This document shows, in pieces, positions 33,717 through 40,853 of a stretch of 64,000 nucleotides of DNA. A model generated the notes under the pieces. That model was not told where the DNA came from. It saw nothing but the letters and a program-made list of their open reading frames with translations, and did not search any database. How positions within the stretch are numbered: position 1 is the first letter of the stretch; each line of letters starts with the position of its first letter. The DNA is from Hymenobacter sp. IS2118 (GTDB taxonomy: Bacteria > Bacteroidota > Bacteroidia > Cytophagales > Hymenobacteraceae): contig NZ_JNLX01000131.1 in assembly GCF_000715495.1 (NCBI RefSeq), positions 62,001-126,000 of the forward strand, in the 5' to 3' direction. Made by a program: the position numbers and the translations under genes.

Positions 33717-33949
33717 TGCCGATAATTGTAAACCTCGATGTGATGCTGGCCCGGCGCAAAATGACCCTCAGCGCCCTGGCCGAAGCCGTCAACATCACGC
33801 TAGCCAACTTGTCCATCCTCAAAAGCGGTAAGGCCAAAGCCGTGCGATTCAGCACGCTGGCGGCTATTTGCCAGGCGCTGGAATGCCAGCCTGGGGACCT
33901 GCTCGAACACCGCCCCGACCCGCGCGACTTGCGCTCGGCAGAGGAGTGA
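33716..33949 (+). CDS. Small XRE/Cro-CI-type transcriptional regulator (YozG-like)
   Basis: 77 residues. Almost all of it is a helix-turn-helix domain: MLARRKMTLSALAEAVNI, then the recognition helix region TLANLSILKSGKAKAVRFST and AAICQALECQPGDLLEH. Such regulators accompany DUF2975 genes and are predicted to control their own operon; the palindrome at 32903-32937 is the obvious candidate site. The start overlaps the DUF2975 stop. The stop codon lies in the next palindrome (33946-34010). Confidence 0.88.
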   Translation: MPIIVNLDVMLARRKMTLSALAEAVNITLANLSILKSGKAKAVRFSTLAAICQALECQPGDLLEHRPDPRDLRSAEE

Positions 33950-34010
33950 GGTAAGCTTTAGCTTGCCGTCTTATTCACTACCCTTTCCGGCAAGCTAAAG
34001 CTTACCTCAC
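33946..34010. repeat. Palindrome with AAGCTTTAGCTTGCC arms
   Basis: GTGAGGTAAGCTTTAGCTTGCC-type arm and its complement around a 21-base centre. It contains the stop of the XRE gene. A shorter relative (GGCAAGCTAACGCTTGCC) is at 54367-54384. Confidence 0.75.
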
Positions 34011-34012
34011 AA

Positions 34013-34042
34013 AAAAAGCCCCAACCTGCGTTGGGGCTTTTT
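34013..34042. terminator. Bidirectional intrinsic terminator
   Basis: AAAAAGCCCCAAC pairs perfectly with GTTGGGGCTTTTT around a 4-base loop, between the convergent XRE and sigma factor genes. Confidence 0.95.
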
Positions 34043-34054
34043 CATGATTCCCGA

Positions 34055-34678
34055 TTAAATAATCTGCTTGGTGTGCTTCACCATGTCGTAGAGCAGCTCG
34101 CGGGCGCGGTGGAGCTGGGCTTTCACGGTGCCGAGTGGGGCTTTGAGCTCGGTGGCGATTTCCTCGTAGCTGAGCTCGTCGAAATAGCGCAGGCTCACAA
34201 GGCGCTGGTACTTGTCGGGCAGGCGCGACACGACGTGGCGCATGATTTCGATTTTCTGGTTGCGTACGGCGTGCTCGGCTGGGTTCAGGTCGGTGTCGCG
34301 GAAATCGATGGTGATTTCGTCGCCGTTGTCCACCTTGATGGCGGAGTCAATCGACATGGTTTTGATTTTATTCTTGCGAATAAAGTCGATGCAGTTGTTG
34401 GTGGCAATGCGGAATAGCCACGTGCTGAACGCATACTCGGGGTTGAACTTGTGCAGGTTGCGGAAGGCTTTGGCGAAGGCTTCAATAGTGAGGTCCTCGG
34501 CGTCGTCCTGGTTGCGCACCATCTTGAGCACCACGTGGTAAACGGGCTTTTTGTAGATGTGCATCAGCTCGGCGTAGGCCTTCTCATCGCCGTGGTCCAC
34601 GGCGGCGCGAATCAGCTTAAAGTCGTGCTTGGCTTTAGCTGAAAACTGCTTTTGAATATCTTGATTATTTACTTCCAT
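34055..34678 (-). CDS. RNA polymerase sigma factor, sigma-70 family (ECF-like)
   Basis: 207 residues. Region 2 (YKKPVYHVVLKMVRNQDDAE, then LTIEAFAKAFRNLHKF and FSTWLFRIATNNCIDFIRK) and region 4 (LPDKYQRLVSLRYFDELSYE and TELKAPLGTVKAQLHRAREL) are clear. No anti-sigma gene is adjacent. This type is widespread in Bacteroidota as a general extra sigma factor. Its ATG lies inside the end of the glycosyltransferase gene (overlap 34669-34678), so its translation depends on that gene. Confidence 0.93.
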   Translation of the reverse strand: MEVNNQDIQKQFSAKAKHDFKLIRAAVDHGDEKAYAELMHIYKKPVYHVVLKMVRNQDDAEDLTIEAFAKAFRNLHKFNPEYAFSTWLFRIATNNCIDFIRKNKIKTMSIDSAIKVDNGDEITIDFRDTDLNPAEHAVRNQKIEIMRHVVSRLPDKYQRLVSLRYFDELSYEEIATELKAPLGTVKAQLHRARELLYDMVKHTKQII

Positions 34679-35817
34679 CGAAGGGTGCGGTTAAGGAATA
34701 GCGAGATTCCCAGGGCCAGGTATTGAACGAAATAGACTACATCGAGCACAGGAAGCAATCCGACGGTTACGGACTGGCCGAGGCGGCGACTTAGGCGGGC
34801 GTACACGGCGCTCACAAACAACGTTCGGAGGGCGCATACTACTGCCAAAGGTATCCAATTGTTTGGCGAAAATACTAGTGCAACGGCGGCTAAATAAAAC
34901 AACATATTGGCTACTAAGAAGGTGCCCAACCGCAAACGGTCAGGAAAACGGTAGGCCCGGCCCGCTGACAAATGCCGCCGTTTTTGGTGCCACCATGCCG
35001 CCCAGGAGGCTGCGGGTTCACTCAGGGTTTGGGCAGAAGGGTCGGCCACTACAGCTACGCGCTGGCCGGCCCGCACGGCATCCTGCACCAGCAGGTCATC
35101 GTCGCCGGAAAGCTGGCGAATGTGGGAAGCGAAACCCTTGGTGGCTGTGAAGCAGGCCCGGGTGTAGGCCAGGTTGCGGCCCACGCCCATGTAGGGCCAG
35201 CCTCGCCAGGCAAAGCTGAGGTACTGAGCGGCAGTGAGCAACGTCTCGAAACGGATGAGCTGATTGAGAAAGCCTGGGGCTGTGGTGTAGGCTGAGAAAC
35301 CAACCACCAAATCGGCGGCCTGGCCGTGGGCCGAAAACCCGCGCTGCATGAGGCGCAGCCACTGGTTGGTGGCCGGAATGCAGTCGGCATCGGTGAAAAG
35401 CAGGCGCGGATGGCGGGCGGTTTTAATGCCCAGGGTGAGGGCGTACTTCTTGGGCGCGAAGTCCCGGGGCGTGCGGGCCACACTCACCAGGCGCACTTTG
35501 TCGTGGTAGTACTGGGCCAGCTGCTGGGCGTAGAGGTAGGTATCGTCCTCGCTGCGGTCGTCGATGAGGATGATTTCGAAGCCGGCGAGGTAGTCCTGCT
35601 GCAGGAGCAGAGGCAGCAGGCGGCGCAGGTTGTCGAGCTCGTTGCGGGCGCAGACGATGACGGAAACGGGTTCGGTGTCGGGGCCAGGCGCGTCGGCCGG
35701 GGCTTCGGGGGCGCGGCGGGCGAAAGGCCAGAAGAAATACGCCGCGTAAAAGAGCTGCACCCCGACGCACGCAAGCAACAACCAGAAAAACGGGGACGTG
35801 GGAACGGAGAACTGCAA
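34669..35817 (-). CDS. Membrane-anchored family 2 glycosyltransferase
   Basis: 382 residues from TTG 35817. The reverse-strand -7 element at 35843-35850 lies inside the longer frame that begins with GTG 35922, which argues for the shorter start. One helix opens the protein (about residues 8-30), then the GT-A domain with SVIVCARNELDNLRRLLPLL, ILIDDRSEDD, FTDADCIPA (DxD-like) and GDDDLLVQDA, and the QKRRH acceptor-side motif. Two or three hydrophobic segments close it. It probably adds sugars to a lipid or surface polymer at the inner membrane; the donor is not known. The stop overlaps the sigma factor start. Confidence 0.88.
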   Translation of the reverse strand: MQFSVPTSPFFWLLLACVGVQLFYAAYFFWPFARRAPEAPADAPGPDTEPVSVIVCARNELDNLRRLLPLLLQQDYLAGFEIILIDDRSEDDTYLYAQQLAQYYHDKVRLVSVARTPRDFAPKKYALTLGIKTARHPRLLFTDADCIPATNQWLRLMQRGFSAHGQAADLVVGFSAYTTAPGFLNQLIRFETLLTAAQYLSFAWRGWPYMGVGRNLAYTRACFTATKGFASHIRQLSGDDDLLVQDAVRAGQRVAVVADPSAQTLSEPAASWAAWWHQKRRHLSAGRAYRFPDRLRLGTFLVANMLFYLAAVALVFSPNNWIPLAVVCALRTLFVSAVYARLSRRLGQSVTVGLLPVLDVVYFVQYLALGISLFLNRTLRWK

Positions 35818-35842
35818 CGCGGAAGCATATTTGAAGGGCCGG

Positions 35843-35850
35843 CAAAAGTA
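35843..35850 (-). promoter_or_regulatory. Bacteroidota -7 element of the glycosyltransferase gene
   Basis: Reverse-strand TACTTTTG, exact match, 26 bases before TTG 35817. It diverges from the tgt element at 35872-35879. Confidence 0.5.
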
Positions 35851-35871
35851 CGGGACGCCGGGCGGGCGCGG

Positions 35872-35879
35872 TATCTTTG
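35872..35879 (+). promoter_or_regulatory. Bacteroidota -7 element of tgt
   Basis: TATCTTTG, exact match to TAnnTTTG, 99 bases before ATG 35978. Confidence 0.45.
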
Positions 35880-35977
35880 CCGGAAGTGTTGGGGGTTGAG
35901 ATTTGAGTGTTGGGGGAAGCACCGGTTCGCTTCAACAACTCAACACTTCGCACTCTACGCCCACTACTGCTTTGCTT

Positions 35978-37108
35978 ATGACTTTCGACCTTCTTGCCCA
36001 GGACCCCGCGACCAAAGCCCGCGCCGGCCGCCTGGAAACAGCGCACGGCACCATTGAAACCCCCATTTTTATGCCCGTGGGCACGGCTGGCACCGTGAAA
36101 GCGGTGTCGCAGCACACCCTCAAAGCCGACATCAACGCCCAGATTATTCTCGGCAACACCTACCACCTGTACCTGCGGCCGGGCCTCGACGTGCTGCGCG
36201 CCGCCGGCGGCCTGCACAAGTTTAACGGCTGGGACCGGCCCATTCTCACGGACTCAGGCGGGTACCAGGTGTATTCGCTCAGCAACACCCGCAAAATCAA
36301 GGAAGAGGGCGTGAAATTCCGCTCGCACATTGACGGGAGCCAGCATTTGTTCTCGCCGGAGGGCGTAATGGACATTCAGCGCGTGATTGGGGCCGACATT
36401 ATTATGGCCTTCGACGAGTGCACGCCCTGGCCTTGTGAGTACGACTACGCCGCCCGCTCCCTCGACATGACGCACCGCTGGCTGCAGCGCTGCATTCAGC
36501 GCTTCGACAGCACCGAGGGCCTGTACGGCTACCAGCAGGCGCTTTTCCCAATTGTGCAAGGCAGCACGTTCAAGGACTTGCGCATCAAATCGGCGGAGTT
36601 TATCGCGGCGCAGGGGCGCGAGGGCAACGCCATTGGCGGCCTGAGCGTGGGCGAGCCCGCCGAGCTGATGTACGAAATGACCGAGTTGGTCTGCGATATT
36701 CTACCCAAAGACAAGCCCCGCTACCTGATGGGCGTGGGCACGCCGGCCAATATCCTGGAAAACATTGCCTTGGGCGTGGACATGTTCGACTGCGTGATGC
36801 CCACCCGCAATGCCCGCAACGGCATGCTCTTCACCACGCAGGGCATTATGAACGTGACGAATAAAAAGTGGGCCACCGACTTCTCTCCCATCGACGCCGA
36901 ATTGGGTGGGCACGCCAGCACGTTTTACTCCCGGGCCTACCTGCGGCACCTCTTTCAGTGCAAGGAAATGCTGGGGCCGCAAATTGCGTCGGCGCACAAC
37001 TTGGCCTTCTACCTATGGCTGGTGAAGGAAGCCCGCCAGCAAATCGTAGCCGGCACCTTTGGCCCCTGGAAAGACCGAATGGTGAAACAGGTGATGACGC
37101 GGTTGTAG
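35978..37108 (+). CDS. tgt: tRNA-guanine(34) transglycosylase (queuosine pathway)
   Basis: 376 residues from ATG 35978. Signature segments are PIFMPVGTAGTVKAV, LTDSGGYQVYSL, GGLSVGEP and the nucleophile region FDCVMPTRNARNG. The enzyme exchanges G34 for preQ1 in tRNAs with GUN anticodons. The zinc-binding CxCxxC found before the C-terminal helices in E. coli and Zymomonas enzymes is absent: the segment reads ELGGHASTFYSRAYLRHLF. I recall such zinc-less forms in other Bacteroidota. Other queuosine genes are not in the window. Confidence 0.97.
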   Translation: MTFDLLAQDPATKARAGRLETAHGTIETPIFMPVGTAGTVKAVSQHTLKADINAQIILGNTYHLYLRPGLDVLRAAGGLHKFNGWDRPILTDSGGYQVYSLSNTRKIKEEGVKFRSHIDGSQHLFSPEGVMDIQRVIGADIIMAFDECTPWPCEYDYAARSLDMTHRWLQRCIQRFDSTEGLYGYQQALFPIVQGSTFKDLRIKSAEFIAAQGREGNAIGGLSVGEPAELMYEMTELVCDILPKDKPRYLMGVGTPANILENIALGVDMFDCVMPTRNARNGMLFTTQGIMNVTNKKWATDFSPIDAELGGHASTFYSRAYLRHLFQCKEMLGPQIASAHNLAFYLWLVKEARQQIVAGTFGPWKDRMVKQVMTRL

Positions 37109-37120
37109 TGGTGCAGCTTT

Positions 37121-37274
37121 CCCAGACGCAAACCCCATCCCCTAACCCCTTCCCCTCCGGGAGAAGGGGGACTAATTCTAGTCATAGTATTTTGGCAGCT
37201 AGAATTTTAAAGCTAAAAGCTAGTCCCCCTGCCCCCGGAGGGGAAGGGGCTAGGGGAAGGGGTTTGCGCCTGGG
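37121..37274. repeat. Large imperfect inverted repeat (CCCCTAACCCCTTCCCCTCCGG)
   Basis: Arms of about 55 bases, 37121-37175 and 37218-37274, share CGCAAACCCC, CCCTTCCCCTCC and GGGGGACTA blocks. It separates the convergent tgt and epimerase genes. Confidence 0.75.
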
Positions 37275-37281
37275 CGAAGTG

Positions 37282-38265
37282 TTAATGCTCACTCACCACA
37301 ACTTCGCCCGGCGCTGGCAGCCAGGCCACAAACTGACGCAGGCCTTCAGCCAGGCTGGTTTGGGGGGCGTAGCCGAATAGGCGTTGGGCCTTGCTGATGT
37401 CGGCAAAGGTGATGTCGACATCGCCGGCTTGCATGGGCTGGAAGGCGAGTTCGGGCTGAACGCCAACGGCGTGGCCCACGGCGGCGATTAGCTCCAGCAA
37501 GGGCACGGGGTGGTGGTTGCCCAGGTTCACGGTTTCGAACACGCCGGTGTGGTCGAGCAGGTAGCGCACGCCCCGGGCAATGCCGTCCACGGTATCGGCC
37601 ACGTAGGTGTAGTCGCGAGCCGTGCTACCGTCACCGAACACGGGAATGGCCTTGCCGGCCTGCAGCAGGCGCGCAAACTTGTGAATAGCTAAGTCGGGGC
37701 GCTGGCGGGGGCCGTACACGGTGAAGAAGCGGGCGTTCAGGGCATCCAGCTGGTAGAGGTGGTGGTAGGTGTGCACGAGCTGCTCGCCGGCCAGCTTGGT
37801 GGCCGCGTAGGGCGAAATGCAGGTGGCCAGCGTGTTGACATCTTCCCGAAAAGGCTGCTCGGGCGCGTTGCCGTAGACGGACGACGACGAGGCAAAAAAC
37901 AGCTTGCGGCGGCCCCCCAAGCGCATCCATTCCAGCAGGTGCCCGGTGCCCAGCACGTTGTTTTCGAGGTAGGCGGCGGGGTCCTGCACCGAAGGGCCCA
38001 CGCCAGCCTTGGCGGCCAAGTGCACCACCACATCTACTGCAATGGCGGGCAGCGCGGCGGGGCCGTGGCGCAGGTCAGCTTCGTGAAAGGTGAAGTGCGG
38101 GTGCCCGGCAAAGGCCGCCAGATTGGCTTCTTTGATGGCCCGCGGGTAGAAAGGGTCGAAATTATCGAGCCCCACCACGCGGTAGCCGTCGGCCAAAAGC
38201 CGCTCGCAGAGGTGCGAACCAATAAAGCCGGCGCAACCGGTAACGAGAACAGTGGGAAATGGCAA
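37282..38265 (-). CDS. NAD-dependent sugar epimerase (UDP-glucuronate 4-epimerase-like)
   Basis: 327 residues if translation begins at TTG 38265; an in-frame TTG at 38310 gives 342 but lies at a -7-like TACTTTTC (38296-38303). It is an extended SDR: VLVTGCAGFIGSHLCERLL (NAD-binding), FASSSSVYG, SPYAATKLAGEQ (YxxxK) and RFFTVYGPRQRPD. The DNFDPFYPRAIKEANL stretch resembles UDP-glucuronate epimerases. It interconverts nucleotide sugars in the cytoplasm; the exact substrate is unproven. It diverges from the GT2-LAB_N-GDPD-ArnT-like operon and may supply it. Confidence 0.88.
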   Translation of the reverse strand: MPFPTVLVTGCAGFIGSHLCERLLADGYRVVGLDNFDPFYPRAIKEANLAAFAGHPHFTFHEADLRHGPAALPAIAVDVVVHLAAKAGVGPSVQDPAAYLENNVLGTGHLLEWMRLGGRRKLFFASSSSVYGNAPEQPFREDVNTLATCISPYAATKLAGEQLVHTYHHLYQLDALNARFFTVYGPRQRPDLAIHKFARLLQAGKAIPVFGDGSTARDYTYVADTVDGIARGVRYLLDHTGVFETVNLGNHHPVPLLELIAAVGHAVGVQPELAFQPMQAGDVDITFADISKAQRLFGYAPQTSLAEGLRQFVAWLPAPGEVVVSEH

Positions 38266-38474
38266 GTGAATGGGCGGATTGAGGCGAACGGACCGGAAAA
38301 GTACGAACAAGGCCCCTCTTCAGCAGAAGAACCGACGGACGGGCCGGGGTGAAATCGGGCTTGTCTGTGCAGAGCCCAAAGCAGGGCCACACGTTGTTCT
38401 GCTGGCCTGCGGGAAGCCAGGGGCCTCGCGCTTGGCCAAAACGTGCCGAACTTGCAGCGGCTTTCGGGCCTTTC

Positions 38475-39239
38475 ATGCAGCAAATCATTATGTCATCATC
38501 TGAATACCTGGCCCGGCAGCAGCTCACGGTGCTGGTGCCCGTGTACAACGAAGAAGAGAGCCTGGGGCAATTTGTGCTCGAAATGAACAAGTTTCTGGCC
38601 GAAACCCCGGTGCCCACCACCGTGCTGTTTGTGAACGATGGCAGCACCGATGGGTCGCTGGCCTTGTTGCGCGACATTTGCAAAGCGGCACCGCAGTACG
38701 AGTTTATTTCGCTGCGCCTCAACAGCGGCCTGAGCACGGCCATCAAAGCGGGCATCGACCATTGCCGGGGCACACTGGTGGGCTACATCGACAGCGACAT
38801 TCAGACCTCGCCAATGGATTTCCTGAAGTTCTTCGAATTCTTTCCGGAGTTCGACATGGTGAACGGCATCCGGGCCAAGCGGCAGGACACGGCGGTGAAA
38901 AAGCTGTCGTCGAAAATAGCCAACACCGTGCGCCGCGCCCTCATCAACGACGGCATTGAGGACACCGGCTGCCCGCTGAAAATCATGAAGATTGAGTACG
39001 CCCGGCGCGTGCCGCTCTTCCACGGCATGCACCGCTTTTTGGGCGCGCTGGTGCAGCTGCAGGGTGGGCGCGTGAAGCAGCTGCCGGTGCAGCACTTTCC
39101 GCGCTTTGCCGGCACGGCCAAGTACAACCTCTGGAATCGGGCCTGGAAGCCGCTGGTCGACACCTTCGGCTTCCGCTGGATTCGCAGCCGCTGGAAAAAT
39201 TACGAAATAGGCGAGCAGCACACCGGCGACCATGCTTAA
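38475..39239 (+). CDS. Polyprenyl-phosphate-type family 2 glycosyltransferase (DPM1-like)
   Basis: 254 residues from ATG 38475 (ATG 38490 is a good alternative). GT-A motifs are LTVLVPVYNEEESLGQFVLE, FVNDGSTDGSLALL, GYIDSDIQTSPMDFL, then DTGCPLKIMKIEYARRVPLF and the KYNLWNRAWKP segment seen in dolichol-phosphate-mannose-synthase-like and ArnC-like enzymes. There is no membrane helix. It likely charges undecaprenyl phosphate with a sugar. First of four genes: its stop overlaps the LAB_N start by 8 bases, then GDPD after 42 and the ArnT-like gene after 14 bases. Confidence 0.9.
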   Translation: MQQIIMSSSEYLARQQLTVLVPVYNEEESLGQFVLEMNKFLAETPVPTTVLFVNDGSTDGSLALLRDICKAAPQYEFISLRLNSGLSTAIKAGIDHCRGTLVGYIDSDIQTSPMDFLKFFEFFPEFDMVNGIRAKRQDTAVKKLSSKIANTVRRALINDGIEDTGCPLKIMKIEYARRVPLFHGMHRFLGALVQLQGGRVKQLPVQHFPRFAGTAKYNLWNRAWKPLVDTFGFRWIRSRWKNYEIGEQHTGDHA

Positions 39240-39888
39240 AACCGAAACCGTGGCGCTGGGCATAGGCCTGCTGGCGCAGGGGCTGTTTTCGAGCCGCATT
39301 GTGCTGCAATGGGTGCAGAGCGAGCGGGCCAAGCGGGTGCTGGTGCCCACGCTATTCTGGAAAATCAGCCTCATTTCGTCGCTGATGATGATAGGCTACG
39401 GCATGCTGCGGCACGACCCCGTCATTCTCGGCGCGCAAATCATCAGCTACGGCATCTACATCCGCAACCTGCAGCTGCTGGGCGACTGGCGCAAGCTGCC
39501 GCAGGTGTTCCGGGTGGGCGCCTACGTGCTGCCGGTGCTGGCCTTGGGCTGGTTTGTGGTGGGCACGCCGCATTTCAGCCTGTGGACTATGCTGAACACC
39601 CCCATTCCGGGTGGCTGGCTGGTGCTGGGGGCCGTGGGGCAGAGCGTGTTTCTGCTGCGCTTCGTGTACCAGTGGCTCTATTCGGAGCGCAAGGGCGAGT
39701 CGGTGCTGCCGCTGGGGTTCTGGGTGGTGAGCCTGGCGGGCTCGGTGCTTATTCTGGCCTACGCCCTGCTGCGCAACGACGCCGTGCTGCTGCTCGGCAA
39801 CGCCTTCGGCACGGTGGTGTATGCGCGCAATATTGTGCTCATGCGGCGCGAGCAGCAGCAGTTGGCGGCTGGCAAAGTGGCGCAGTAA
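39232..39888 (+). CDS. Tandem LAB_N (lipid A biosynthesis N-terminal) domain membrane protein
   Basis: 218 residues, six to seven hydrophobic helices. LAB_N is repeated: first copy about 8-85 (LAQGLFSSRIVLQWVQSERA, FWKISLISS, NLQLLG), second about 127-205 (GQSVFLLRFVYQWLYSERKG, FWVVSLAGSV, ARNIVLMR). LAB_N belongs, as I recall, with PQ-loop/SWEET-type three-helix domains; two copies make a complete transporter-like unit. Known single copies occur at the front of chlamydial LpxB. In this operon, after a DPM1-like GT and before an ArnT-like one, a lipid-sugar flippase role is plausible but inferred. Confidence 0.85.
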   Translation: MLKTETVALGIGLLAQGLFSSRIVLQWVQSERAKRVLVPTLFWKISLISSLMMIGYGMLRHDPVILGAQIISYGIYIRNLQLLGDWRKLPQVFRVGAYVLPVLALGWFVVGTPHFSLWTMLNTPIPGGWLVLGAVGQSVFLLRFVYQWLYSERKGESVLPLGFWVVSLAGSVLILAYALLRNDAVLLLGNAFGTVVYARNIVLMRREQQQLAAGKVAQ

Positions 39889-39930
39889 CTACTTGGCATT
39901 CACTCAAACACGACAGCTGTTCAGTTACGC

Positions 39931-40839
39931 ATGCGAACCAAAATTCTTCTCATCCTGGCCGCTGCGCTTGCCCTGGGCTGGATGTGGCTGCGCTACTGGC
40001 AGTACGCGGCCATCGCCTTGCCCGCTACGGCACCCCGGCCGCTGGTACTGGGCCATGCGGGCTCGGGCTTTTTCACGCCCTTCAACCCCTTCAATCCGCT
40101 GCCGCCGAGCAGCCTGGCGGGCGTGCGGCACGCCCTGGCCCAGGGTGCCGATGGCGTGGAAATCGACGTGCAGCTCAGCCAGGACAGCGTGCTAATGCTC
40201 TACCACGACCAGGAGCTCAACAACAGCACGGCCGGCGGCACGGGCTGCGTAAGCCAGTACCCGGCCGCCGAGCTGGTGCAGCTGCGCTACCAGGGCGGGT
40301 GGCCCTACGACTGGTTCCAGGAAGAGCGGGTGGCTGCACTGGACACATTACTGGGGGAGTTCAAGCAAAAGGCTACTTTTCCTTACCTGCACTTCGACCT
40401 GCACGAAGAAGATGCGTGTGCCGCTCCAAAAAAGACCTATGCCCGCTCGCCGGTGCTGGCCCGGCAGCTGGTGCGACAGCTGGTACGGCACCAGGTGCCG
40501 CTGGGCCGGGTGCTGGTGACCAGTATGCGATTGCCCACCCTGAAATACGTGCGCACCCTACTCCCAGCCGTGCCCGTGGCGCTGGAAATAGTGCTGAAGT
40601 TTGACTCCGTCTTTGCGCAGGCCCAGGCTGCGGGCATTAAGACGGTGTTGGTGAAAAAGGACCAGATTACGCCCGAGCGGGCCGCCCGCATACAGGCGGC
40701 CGGCATGCAGCTCGTGCTCTTTGGCGGGCGCAGTGCGGGAGCCATGAAAAAGCAGCTGGCCTTTGGCCCCCACGCCATCGAAACCGACAACGTGACGGGC
40801 CTGCTTTCTTTACTGAACCGCCCGGTAGGCAAGGAATAA
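39931..40839 (+). CDS. Glycerophosphodiester phosphodiesterase-like protein with altered active-site motif
   Basis: 302 residues. An N-terminal helix (about 4-22, uncleaved or signal peptide) precedes a GDPD TIM-barrel: LVLGHAGSGFF, ADGVEIDVQLSQDSVLMLYHD, HFDLHEED. The usual HRG start is HAG and the PENT box is PPSS, so one metal-ligand Glu is missing, while the ExD and HD pairs remain. Activity on glycerophosphodiesters is therefore uncertain; it may act on a related phosphodiester. It is the third gene of the GT2-LAB_N-GDPD-ArnT-like operon and faces the periplasm if the helix is an anchor. Confidence 0.82.
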   Translation: MRTKILLILAAALALGWMWLRYWQYAAIALPATAPRPLVLGHAGSGFFTPFNPFNPLPPSSLAGVRHALAQGADGVEIDVQLSQDSVLMLYHDQELNNSTAGGTGCVSQYPAAELVQLRYQGGWPYDWFQEERVAALDTLLGEFKQKATFPYLHFDLHEEDACAAPKKTYARSPVLARQLVRQLVRHQVPLGRVLVTSMRLPTLKYVRTLLPAVPVALEIVLKFDSVFAQAQAAGIKTVLVKKDQITPERAARIQAAGMQLVLFGGRSAGAMKKQLAFGPHAIETDNVTGLLSLLNRPVGKE

Positions 40840-40853
40840 GCCCCGCTTTATTT

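Noticed and set aside
34669..35922. GTG start at 35922 for the GT2 glycosyltransferase
   Set aside because: A reverse-strand exact -7 element lies inside the added codons, and the leader is not membrane- or domain-like.
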